From the NCBI GenBank assembly GCA_027074805.1, contig JALTCK010000050.1, positions 1-8,343 on the forward strand: a stretch of DNA of 8,343 nucleotides. Direction: 5' to 3'. This stretch comes from Thermococcus sp. (GTDB lineage Archaea > Methanobacteriota_B > Thermococci > Thermococcales > Thermococcaceae). Made by a program: the position numbers and the translations under genes. The notes beneath the pieces are model-generated. The model did no database searches. It was not told the origin of the DNA and worked only from the letters and a program-made list of their open reading frames with translations. This document shows, piece by piece, positions 1 to 5,076 of this stretch; positions within the stretch are counted from its first letter, which is position 1, and every line of letters starts with the position of its first letter.

Positions 1-500
1 CCGAAGAGCTCCTTGGCAAGGTCCCTTGCCTTCGGGCCCTGGATTGAGAACATGACCATGTCGTAGGTCTTGTTCTCTATCTCAAGGTCAAGCTCGCCGA
101 ATTTCTCTATCCCGCGCTTTATCGCGTTGAACCAGGCCTCGAGCTTCTCGAAGGCATCCGAATCGCAGACCATCATGTAGGTGTCGTTACCCATGTTGAA
201 GACCAGCGTCTCGTCCTTTACAGCGCCGCGCTCGTTGAGAACGAGGGTGTAGGTTCCGCTTATCGCGGGAGGCTTGCTTATGTCGTTGGTAGTAACGTAC
301 TGGAGGAACTCCAGGGCGTCCTTACCGCGGAAGATGAACTCGCCCATGTGAGAGACGTCGAAGATTCCGACGCCGTTCCTCACCGCGAGGTGCTCCTCCT
401 TTATGCTCGAGTACCAGATGGGCATCTCCCAGCCCGCGAACTCCTCAACCTTCTTCGCGTGCTCCTTATGCCAGTCGAAGATGTGGACCCTCTTGACCAT
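1..500 (-). CDS. gcvT: Aminomethyltransferase (glycine cleavage system T protein), N-terminal 166 residues
   Basis: GcvT is the T protein of the cytosolic glycine cleavage system. It transfers the aminomethyl group from the H-protein lipoyl arm to tetrahydrofolate (or tetrahydromethanopterin-type carriers in archaea), releasing ammonia. Read on the minus strand, the protein starts MVKRVHIFDWH and shows the family signature GIFDVSHMGE (residues 45-54), the TTND block (70-73) and LNERGAVKDE (88-97). Asp96 falls at the catalytic aspartate described for bacterial GcvT. The start ATG at 500-498 is preceded by GGTGGT at 510-505 with 4 bases between. The gene runs off the left edge in the middle of the folate-binding domain. 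Full-length family members have roughly 370-400 residues, so about 40% is visible. It is divergent from the stress-protein gene and has its own TATA box. Family call is firm. Confidence 0.96.
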   Translation of the reverse strand, partial: MVKRVHIFDWHKEHAKKVEEFAGWEMPIWYSSIKEEHLAVRNGVGIFDVSHMGEFIFRGKDALEFLQYVTTNDISKPPAISGTYTLVLNERGAVKDETLVFNMGNDTYMMVCDSDAFEKLEAWFNAIKRGIEKFGELDLEIENKTYDMVMFSIQGPKARDLAKELF

Positions 501-530
501 GACAACCACCGTTAAAGCTAAGGCTGAAGC

Positions 531-545
531 GTTATAACCCTTTCC
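531..545 (-). promoter_or_regulatory. Putative BRE/TATA promoter of gcvT
   Basis: On the minus strand a purine-rich BRE (GAAAGGG) is followed by TTATAAC, about 31-37 bases before the gcvT ATG. A start site about 25 bases downstream would fall near 509 and give a leader of 8-10 bases that still includes the GGTGGT ribosome binding site. This is inference from spacing only. Confidence 0.5.
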
Positions 546-602
546 CAATGGCAGGCAACGCTAATAAGCATCGAAGCAATAAATTATACCGAGGTGAACC
601 CT

Positions 603-1439
603 ATGTTTGAGAGAATACTCTACCCGACGGACTTCTCGGAGGTTTCCCTTCACGCCTTAAAACACTGCCTCCCTGACCTAGTTAAGGCAGGAGTCAGAGA
701 GATATACCTCCTCCACGTTATTGACATTACCGTGGCCGAGTTTGAGGCATTCGAACTGGAAGAAATCTACCGTAAGAAATTAGAGAAGCTTGCGAGAGAG
801 CTGGAAAAGAGCGGAGCAAAGGTGGAGCCGATAGTAACCATTGGCCTCCCCTCAATAGAGATAGCAGAGACTGCGGAGGAGAGGGAGGTAGAGCTTATAG
901 TTCTCCCCAGCGTAGGAGAAAATATCTGGCGGAGGATGTTCGTTGGCACCACCGCCTCAAATCTCGCGCGAGCCACCAAAAAGCCCGTCCTAATCCTGAA
1001 ATACGAGAAGGAAGATGAGGAGATAAAGCCCCTTGAGGATTGTGAAAAAATATTCTCCAGGCCGCTGATAGCCCTGGACTTTTCAAAGTGCTCCGTGAAG
1101 GTCATTAAAACCGTCAGGAAGTTTCAGGAGACCATTGAGAAGGGAATCCTTCTACATTCCGTGGACTATGGGAATGTGGATGAGCTCGAACACAACATCC
1201 TCCTAGCAAAGAAGAACCTCGAGAAGACAGCCAAGGGTTTGAAAGCCAAAATGGAGACGGAAGTCCTCGTGGGAAGCGCGAGCCAGGCCATAATAGGAAT
1301 GGCCCTCTCAAAGAACGCCAGCGTCATAGTCATCGGGAAGAAGGGGCGGAGCTTTCTCAAGGACCTCCTCCTCGGCAGCACGGCGGAGAGAACCATGAGG
1401 GATTCAAAACTGCCGGTACTTCTTGTTCCATGCGAATGA
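603..1439 (+). CDS. Universal stress protein with two tandem UspA domains
   Basis: A 278-residue cytosolic protein made of two UspA folds: residues 1-135 (MFERILYPTDFSE opening, then LLHVID at 36-41) and 152-278 (RPLIALDFS opening, then LLHSVD). The second domain has the full ATP-binding pattern G-x2-G-x9-G-S/T (G245, G248, G258-S259-T260). The first has Pro102 instead of the first glycine (P102-x2-G105-x9-G115-T116), so it may bind nucleotide poorly or not at all. An in-frame GTG exists at 594, but GAGGTG at 591-596 is the natural ribosome binding site for the ATG at 603 (6-base gap), so I chose 603. The gene stands alone, divergent from gcvT and convergent with the DUF99 gene. Tandem UspA proteins bind nucleotides and are linked to stress survival; the specific role here cannot be read from sequence. 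Confidence 0.9.
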   Translation: MFERILYPTDFSEVSLHALKHCLPDLVKAGVREIYLLHVIDITVAEFEAFELEEIYRKKLEKLARELEKSGAKVEPIVTIGLPSIEIAETAEEREVELIVLPSVGENIWRRMFVGTTASNLARATKKPVLILKYEKEDEEIKPLEDCEKIFSRPLIALDFSKCSVKVIKTVRKFQETIEKGILLHSVDYGNVDELEHNILLAKKNLEKTAKGLKAKMETEVLVGSASQAIIGMALSKNASVIVIGKKGRSFLKDLLLGSTAERTMRDSKLPVLLVPCE

Positions 1440-1497
1440 CCTCAGACTGGAACGGCTTCCACATCAAATTCGGTAGCTACCCTGTTGCCATCATCGG

Positions 1498-1515
1498 TCT
1501 TTTCCTTCTTCCCCT
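1498..1515 (+). terminator. Possible T-rich terminator after the stress-protein gene
   Basis: A pyrimidine tract with short T runs (TCTTTTCCTTCTT) lies about 60 bases after the stop codon in the 91-base gap between two convergent genes. Archaeal transcription often ends at such T-rich tracts without a hairpin. The runs are short, so the call is weak. Confidence 0.3.
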
Positions 1516-1530
1516 GACCGTTTATAAAAC

Positions 1531-2118
1531 CTACTCCTTCGTACTCTCCCCACTCATAAGCGCGCTCGCTATCATATGTGCCAGGCGAAGAGGTTCTGGT
1601 AGCAGGCCCGTTCTCGTCGTTATTCTCACAATTTCCGTGGCGGTTCTGTCATCAAGCCCGAGGAACTGGATGTAGAGCTTTTCAGGGATCAGCTCGTGGA
1701 GTGGAGGGGCCTTCCTCAGGAGTCCTATCCTTTCTTCGGCGTCATCGAAGTGCTTCCTCAGGGCGGCCTCCATGGCCTCCAAGTTGGGCCTCTTTCTGAC
1801 GACCACGACAACAGGAAGGCCCGTCTCGCGGTTCAAACGTTCTACATCAACCACGTTGAAGCCGGCGTAGGTTATCCCCTTCAGGAGGATGACCCTCAGA
1901 TCCTTGAACCGGGAGTTAATGACAGCATCGGCGATAAAGTCAGTTGCGTCTCTCCCGTCCACGGTTATCCAGCGCGAGAGGACTCCGACTACCTCCTGAG
2001 AGCCCTTCATGACGACGCCGATGAGAATTGTCTTCTCCCGGTTGAGCTTTGAAGAAAAGGAAAAGGTTCCGTCGTCGAAGCCGACCACCCTTATCTCGGG
2101 CTTGACCTTCCTTATCAT
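1531..2118 (-). CDS. DUF99 / UPF0215 family protein, endonuclease V-like
   Basis: A 195-residue archaeal DUF99 protein. The start region MIRKVKPEIRVVGFDDG, the block GITYAGFNVVDVERLN (81-96) and the ending PEPLRLAHMIASALMSGES are characteristic. From family knowledge, DUF99 proteins are related to endonuclease V (RNase H-like fold); Asp15/Asp16 after the first strand and Asp91 match acidic positions expected of a metal site, but no activity is established that I know of. A longer start (ATG at 2142) would overlap cutA by 28 bases. I prefer ATG 2118-2116, which overlaps the cutA stop as ATGA, has GGTG 8 bases upstream, and starts where remembered homologs start. The overlap implies translation coupled to cutA. 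Whether it acts in nucleic-acid repair or elsewhere is open. Confidence 0.9.
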   Translation of the reverse strand: MIRKVKPEIRVVGFDDGTFSFSSKLNREKTILIGVVMKGSQEVVGVLSRWITVDGRDATDFIADAVINSRFKDLRVILLKGITYAGFNVVDVERLNRETGLPVVVVVRKRPNLEAMEAALRKHFDDAEERIGLLRKAPPLHELIPEKLYIQFLGLDDRTATEIVRITTRTGLLPEPLRLAHMIASALMSGESTKE

Positions 2119-2429
2119 CCGAACAGCACCCTGGCCATCCATTCGGAGTACTCGCGGTTGAGCTTGTCGAGGTCTATCCTAGCTATCATCGGGACCTCAT
2201 AGGGATGAAGATCCTTTATGGCCTCCCTCAGCTCCTTCCACTTGCTCACCTCGGTTTTCATGAACGCTCCGACCTCGGTGCCCTCCTCTATCTTCCCTTC
2301 CCACCAATACATTGCCTGATGCTCCCTGAGGTTGGCACAGACTATGAGTTTCCTTTCCAAGAGTTCTCTGACTATCCCCTTGGCACTCTCCCAGTCAGGA
2401 AAGGTGGTATAAACGAAAATCGCCTCCAT
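2115..2429 (-). CDS. cutA: CutA1-type divalent-cation tolerance protein
   Basis: A 104-residue small cytosolic protein of the CutA family, which forms very heat-stable trimers with a ferredoxin-like fold and is associated with divalent metal tolerance, although the exact molecular role is unsettled. Diagnostic blocks are YTTFPDWESA (8-17), the CANL motif (31-34) with Cys31, YWWEGKIEE (41-49) and LHPYEVP (74-80). Length equals that of known archaeal homologs. The ATG at 2429-2427 follows GGTGAG at 2437-2432 with 2 intervening bases. It is first in a two-gene unit: its TGA overlaps the ATG of the DUF99 gene (ATGA at 2118-2115). It is transcribed divergently from acyP from a promoter region containing an inverted repeat. 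Confidence 0.96.
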   Translation of the reverse strand: MEAIFVYTTFPDWESAKGIVRELLERKLIVCANLREHQAMYWWEGKIEEGTEVGAFMKTEVSKWKELREAIKDLHPYEVPMIARIDLDKLNREYSEWMARVLFG

Positions 2430-2460
2430 AATCTCACCACACTTACCTCAATGGATAACC

Positions 2461-2481
2461 TTAAATCCGTTGTGGATTTAA
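2461..2481. promoter_or_regulatory. Divergent cutA/acyP promoter with perfect inverted repeat
   Basis: The sequence is TTAAATCC, five bases GTTGT, then GGATTTAA: a perfect 8-bp inverted repeat with a 5-base spacer in the 69-base gap between the two start codons. Each arm, read outwards, supplies a TTAAAT TATA-like element. The left arm lies 38 bases before the acyP ATG (predicted start site near 2489). The right arm, read on the minus strand, gives a cutA start site near 2454 and a leader of about 25 bases. The promoter assignment is inferred from spacing; the repeat itself is seen directly. Confidence 0.55.
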
Positions 2482-2498
2482 CATAACCGGGATGGTGT

Positions 2499-2774
2499 AT
2501 GAAGCGGGTTAGGGCTCATCTTAGAATCCGCGGCCGGGTTCAGGGAGTGGGCTTTCGCTGGAGCATGCAGAGGGAGGCCAGAAAACTGGGCCTTGCAGGC
2601 TGGGTGAGAAACCTTCCGGACGGTACCGTCGAGGCCGTGATAGAAGGGGATGAGGAGAGGGTGGAAGCGCTAATAGGATGGGCCCATCAAGGACCACCGC
2701 TAGCCAGGGTTACGAGGGTAGAGGTAAAATGGGAAGAACCAGAGGGACTGGAGGGATTTCTCGTCACTGGCTGA
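2499..2774 (+). CDS. acyP: Acylphosphatase
   Basis: A 91-residue enzyme that hydrolyses the carboxyl-phosphate bond of acyl phosphates such as acetyl phosphate or carbamoyl phosphate. The alpha/beta ferredoxin-like fold is indicated by its length and by the signature GRVQGVGFRW (12-21) carrying the catalytic phosphate-binding Arg20, followed by GWVRNLPDG (34-42) with catalytic Asn38. The ending GPPLARVTRVEV is typical. The ATG at 2499 is followed directly by the conserved N-terminus. The only ribosome-binding-like bases (GGTG at 2494-2497) lie just 1 base from the ATG, which is too close for a usual site, so the message may be short-leadered or leaderless. The last 11 bases overlap the 3' end of the opposing regulator gene. 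Confidence 0.97.
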   Translation: MKRVRAHLRIRGRVQGVGFRWSMQREARKLGLAGWVRNLPDGTVEAVIEGDEERVEALIGWAHQGPPLARVTRVEVKWEEPEGLEGFLVTG

Positions 2775-3357
2775 CAGTCATCTTCTCAAGGAGTATTCTC
2801 TTGGGGCAGTACTTGACCTCACAGTAGTTGCAGACCAGTTTTTCTTTGTTCTTCTCCGGGGTGTGGAGTATAAGCTTCTGGAAGCCTGCTATCTCCTTGA
2901 GCTCGGCAAAAACATCCACTGGCAGGACGCCGTCTATAACGACGTAGAGCTTGCTCGGTTCCTCTCGGAGGTTTCTGCTAAAGACTTCCATAACAGGCAC
3001 CTTGTTCCCAGAGAGCATTGAGAGTATCTTCGAAAAGCTTTCCAAGTAGGTTTCCTTGTCAAGCTCTATTTCAAGAACTTCCCAACCCATAAGAGGGGCA
3101 ACCTTAATGAGGCTGGGAAGCGGGTTCAAACGCTCAAATATCAGCTTTAAGGGGTAGGTTTTTTCTATGTATTCTATCGTGTGATAGACTATCTTCCTGT
3201 TGACTCCGATAACACGGGCAAGCTCGCTAATTGGAACCTCTACCTCCCTTAGATATATCTTCCCGTTCTTAACGCTGAGTCCGTTTTCAAAGAGGAAATC
3301 AGCAACCTTCCTTCTCGCAGGGTAATTCCGGAAATAAGCCTCCAGTATGAGCATCAT
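2764..3357 (-). CDS. Predicted HTH/ACT-domain regulator of amino acid metabolism, with C-terminal Cys motif
   Basis: A 197-residue soluble protein resembling the archaeal family annotated as predicted regulator of amino acid metabolism with an ACT domain. Residues 1-35 are a helical lead-in. Residues 42-66 (VPISELARVIGVNRKIVYHTIEYIE) read as a helix-turn-helix. Residues 92-165 have the beta-alpha-beta-beta-alpha-beta spacing of an ACT domain, which usually binds an amino acid. The C-terminal tail holds Cys176-x2-Cys179-x4-Cys184, possibly a metal or Fe-S site. Two adjacent ATGs (3357 and 3354) both fit the GAGGTGA ribosome binding site at 3370-3364 (gaps of 6 and 9 bases); I use the first. 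It is convergent with acyP and divergent from the 78-residue gene, and it has its own TATA box and a quasi-palindrome over the start site. The ligand and target genes are unknown. Confidence 0.8.
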   Translation of the reverse strand: MMLILEAYFRNYPARRKVADFLFENGLSVKNGKIYLREVEVPISELARVIGVNRKIVYHTIEYIEKTYPLKLIFERLNPLPSLIKVAPLMGWEVLEIELDKETYLESFSKILSMLSGNKVPVMEVFSRNLREEPSKLYVVIDGVLPVDVFAELKEIAGFQKLILHTPEKNKEKLVCNYCEVKYCPKRILLEKMTVSQ

Positions 3358-3371
3358 TTTTGTTCACCTCT

Positions 3372-3387
3372 TACTCATATATGGGTA
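3372..3387 (-). promoter_or_regulatory. Quasi-palindrome over the predicted start site of the ACT regulator (candidate operator)
   Basis: TACTCATATATGGGTA is a 16-base near-perfect palindrome: a central CATATATG flanked by TAC and GTA, with a single mismatched pair. It lies between the TATA box and the start codon and covers the predicted transcription start (near 3374), where a bound protein would block initiation. Since the gene encodes an HTH protein, autorepression is a reasonable guess but is not shown. Confidence 0.4.
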
Positions 3388-3392
3388 GGAAT

Positions 3393-3407
3393 GGATATTT
3401 AAATCTT
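3393..3407 (-). promoter_or_regulatory. BRE/TATA promoter of the ACT regulator
   Basis: On the minus strand AAAGA followed by TTTAAATA forms a good archaeal BRE/TATA element. A start about 25 bases on falls near 3374, leaving a leader of about 17 bases that contains the GAGGTGA ribosome binding site. Confidence 0.65.
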
Positions 3408-3422
3408 TCCCTCGGCCGGAAG

Positions 3423-3431
3423 TTTTATTAA
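3423..3431 (+). promoter_or_regulatory. TATA box of the 78-residue protein gene
   Basis: TTTTATTAA lies 33-41 bases before the ATG at 3464. The predicted start near 3450 would give a leader of about 14 bases including GGTGAT. It is back-to-back with the regulator promoter, and the two TATA boxes are only about 16 bases apart. Confidence 0.55.
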
Positions 3432-3463
3432 CTTTGCCACACAAAAATATTCTGGTGATTGCC

Positions 3464-3700
3464 ATGGAAGAGCCCGTTAAGATAGGCCATGATAAATTCT
3501 ACATCGGAGAGGGAGAAACTGCGCGCAGGGAGCTCAGGCTCATCAAGGTGTCAGATGATGTCATACAGCTCCAAGAAGAGGTTCACGGGATAATAGCCCT
3601 AGTTGGAGCCAGTTCAAGTGTAAACGTCAAAAAGGAGGAGCTCAAGAGGCTCATCAAGGTTGTAAAGGAGGAGTTCGGCTGGACCGACGTCTGCGAGTGA
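3464..3700 (+). CDS. Small protein of unknown function, 78 residues
   Basis: I do not recognise this protein. It starts MEEPVKIGHDKFYIGEGE and ends EEFGWTDVCE. It is soluble and charged, with no signal peptide or membrane segment. The N-terminal part (to about residue 50) is strand-like, with a glycine/serine-containing VGASSSVNV turn at 47-55, and residues 57-71 look like a basic/acidic helix. There is a single cysteine, next to last. The frame is open back to a TTG at 3434, but that would start almost on the TATA box. GGTGAT at 3454-3459 sits 4 bases before the ATG at 3464, so I use that start. It has its own promoter and is followed by a T-run terminator, so it is probably monocistronic. 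Position between an ACT regulator and fbp gives no firm clue to function. Codon pattern and signals make it a credible gene. Confidence 0.78.
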   Translation: MEEPVKIGHDKFYIGEGETARRELRLIKVSDDVIQLQEEVHGIIALVGASSSVNVKKEELKRLIKVVKEEFGWTDVCE

Positions 3701-3710
3701 AAATTCCACA

Positions 3711-3727
3711 TTTTTCTCTTCTCTTCC
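3711..3727 (+). terminator. T-run terminator after the 78-residue gene
   Basis: TTTTT at 3711-3715 followed by CTCTTCTCTT lies 10 bases after the TGA, as expected of an archaeal T-rich terminator. It precedes the regulatory site of fbp, separating the two transcription units. Confidence 0.55.
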
Positions 3728-3733
3728 ACCTAG

Positions 3734-3750
3734 TATCATCTACGGTGATA
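3734..3750 (+). promoter_or_regulatory. Thermococcales glycolytic motif upstream of the fbp TATA box (activating position)
   Basis: TATCAT-CTACG-GTGATA matches the consensus TATCAC-N5-GTGATA at 11 of 12 defined bases. Established knowledge: this motif is the site of the sugar-responsive TrmB-family regulator Tgr/TrmBL1. When it lies upstream of BRE/TATA, as at gluconeogenic genes, the regulator activates in the absence of sugar. Here it ends 6 bases before the TATA box. Confidence 0.85.
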
Positions 3751-3756
3751 TTAACG

Positions 3757-3764
3757 TTTTATAA
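3757..3764 (+). promoter_or_regulatory. TATA box of fbp
   Basis: TTTTATAA lies 36-43 bases before the ATG at 3800. A predicted start near 3785 gives a leader of roughly 15 bases containing GGGTGGT. Confidence 0.7.
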
Positions 3765-3799
3765 GCATAAAACCCGGTAGATTAAGACGGGTGGTTGCC

Positions 3800-4927
3800 A
3801 TGGCCGTTGGAGAAAAAATAACGGTTAGTGTCATTAAGGCTGACATAGGTGGCTGGCCGGGGCACTCAAGGGTGCACCCACAGCTGATAGAGACTGCCGA
3901 AAGTATTCTCTCAGAGGCCCTCAAAAAAGGGACTATAATAGACTTCTATGTGGCACAGGCGGGAGACGATCTCCAGCTTATAATGACCCACAAGCAGGGG
4001 GTGGACAGTGAGGAAATCCACGGACTGGCATGGAAGGCCTTCGAGGAAGCAACAAAGGTGGCAAAGAAGCTCGGTCTTTATGGGGCCGGACAAGACCTCC
4101 TCAAGGACGCTTTCAGTGGAAACGTCCGTGGGATGGGACCCGGAGTTGCAGAAATGGAGATAACCCTGAGAAAGAGCGAGCCAATAGTTACCTTCCACAT
4201 GGACAAGACGGAGCCAGGAGCCTTCAACCTGCCGATATTCAGGATGTTCGCCGACCCTTTCAATACTGCCGGCCTCGTAATAGATCCAAAGATGCACATG
4301 GGCTTCCGCTTTGAGGTCTGGGACATCCTCAAACATAAGCGGGTGATCCTAAGCACCCCAGAGGAAGTCTACGATCTCCTCGCACTCATAGGTGCAAAGA
4401 GCCGCTACGTCATCAAGAGGGTTTATCCCAAGGAAGGTCATCCAATAAGCAGAGACGAGCCGGTGGCAGTCGTTAGCACGGAGAAACTCTTCGAGATCGC
4501 CGGAGAATACGTGGGCAAAGACGACCCGGTAGCGATAGTCAGGGCCCAGAGCGGTTTACCTGCTCTCGGTGAAGTCCTCGAGCCCTTCGCCTTCCCGCAC
4601 CTAGTCAGCGGCTGGATGCGCGGTTCCCACAACGGGCCTATAATGCCGGTCCCGATGCACCAGGCCAACCCGACCAGGTTTGATGGTCCTCCAAGGGTTG
4701 TCGCCCTCGGCTGGCAGATAAGCCCAGAGGGAAAGCTCGTGGGCCCGGTTGACCTATTCGATGACCCGGCATTCGACTACGCCAGGCAAAAGGCCCTTGA
4801 AGTAACCGAGTACATGCGCAGGCACGGACCCTTCGAGCCCCACAGACTTCCGCTCGAGGACATGGAATACACGACCCTTCCAGGCGTTCTGCAGAGACTT
4901 GAAGACCGCTTTGAGAATATCGAGTAA
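3800..4927 (+). CDS. fbp: Class V fructose-1,6-bisphosphate aldolase/phosphatase
   Basis: A 375-residue cytosolic, Mg-dependent gluconeogenic enzyme. In this archaeal family one active site condenses triose phosphates to fructose 1,6-bisphosphate and then removes the 1-phosphate, driving gluconeogenesis one way. Seen here: KADIGGWPGHSRVHP (13-27) with metal-ligand candidates Asp14 and His21, GDD (55-57), LYGAGQDLLKDAFSGN (93-108), HMDKTEPGAF (133-142), and Y237-x2-K240-D241-D242. By family alignment from memory this last block carries the Schiff-base lysine (Lys240) and aldol-step tyrosine, with Tyr357 (MEYTTLPG) the other catalytic tyrosine. Length equals that of the Thermococcus enzyme. An upstream in-frame GTG at 3791 is rejected: GGGTGGT at 3789-3795 is the ribosome binding site for ATG 3800. 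The promoter carries a glycolytic motif in the activating position, fitting expression during growth on peptides or pyruvate. Confidence 0.97.
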   Translation: MAVGEKITVSVIKADIGGWPGHSRVHPQLIETAESILSEALKKGTIIDFYVAQAGDDLQLIMTHKQGVDSEEIHGLAWKAFEEATKVAKKLGLYGAGQDLLKDAFSGNVRGMGPGVAEMEITLRKSEPIVTFHMDKTEPGAFNLPIFRMFADPFNTAGLVIDPKMHMGFRFEVWDILKHKRVILSTPEEVYDLLALIGAKSRYVIKRVYPKEGHPISRDEPVAVVSTEKLFEIAGEYVGKDDPVAIVRAQSGLPALGEVLEPFAFPHLVSGWMRGSHNGPIMPVPMHQANPTRFDGPPRVVALGWQISPEGKLVGPVDLFDDPAFDYARQKALEVTEYMRRHGPFEPHRLPLEDMEYTTLPGVLQRLEDRFENIE

Positions 4928-4931
4928 CCCC

Positions 4932-4963
4932 CTCTTTTTTCATTGCTTCCCTCCCTTTTTCTC
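4932..4963 (+). terminator. T-run terminator after fbp
   Basis: Two T runs, T6 at 4935-4940 and T5 at 4956-4960, lie in a pyrimidine-rich tract starting 5 bases after the stop codon. This fits archaeal factor-independent termination and separates fbp from gor despite their tandem arrangement. Confidence 0.65.
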
Positions 4964-5015
4964 CAAACATTTCTCCGCGACGTAGTCCCAGTCAATAAAA
5001 ACCCAAGTATTTCAG

Positions 5016-5029
5016 AAAACCTTAAATAG
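5016..5029 (+). promoter_or_regulatory. BRE/TATA promoter of gor
   Basis: AAAACC followed by TTAAATAG is a strong archaeal BRE/TATA element, 48 bases before the ATG at 5077. Predicted start is near 5050. The element is also framed by an inverted repeat (AAACCT at 5017-5022, AGGTTT at 5028-5033). Confidence 0.7.
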
Positions 5030-5043
5030 GTTTCCCATCCACT

Positions 5044-5060
5044 CAACACTTGGAGTGATA
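5044..5060 (+). promoter_or_regulatory. Thermococcales glycolytic motif downstream of the gor TATA box (repressing position)
   Basis: CAACAC-TTGGA-GTGATA matches TATCAC-N5-GTGATA at 10 of 12 defined bases, with a perfect right half. It lies 15 bases after the TATA box and covers the predicted start site. From established work on this motif, that position gives repression by Tgr/TrmBL1 without sugar and release when maltodextrins are present. Confidence 0.72.
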
Positions 5061-5076
5061 CACTGGAGGGGTGCTC

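Noticed and set aside
578..588. A+T-rich AATAAATTATA as a TATA box for the stress-protein gene
   Set aside because: It is only about 15-25 bases before the ATG, so transcription would begin inside the coding region. A weaker TAATAA near 562-567 fits the spacing better but is too poor to call.
1519..1529. TATA-like CGTTTATAAAA on the plus strand in the gap between two convergent genes
   Set aside because: No gene follows on the plus strand; it only leads antisense into the DUF99 gene. Probably chance A+T richness of an intergenic gap.
1430..1675. Short plus-strand open frame overlapping the end of the stress-protein gene and the DUF99 gene
   Set aside because: It is antisense to a well-supported DUF99 gene for most of its length, has no ribosome binding site and its translation resembles no protein family.
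3434..3463. Longer TTG start for the 78-residue protein
   Set aside because: It would begin almost on the TATA box, ahead of the predicted transcription start, while ATG 3464 has a well-spaced GGTGAT.
3548..3575. GATGATG-containing stretch considered as a C/D box guide RNA
   Set aside because: No proper C box (RTGATGA) with paired C', D' and D boxes at the usual spacing could be found, and it lies within a coding region.
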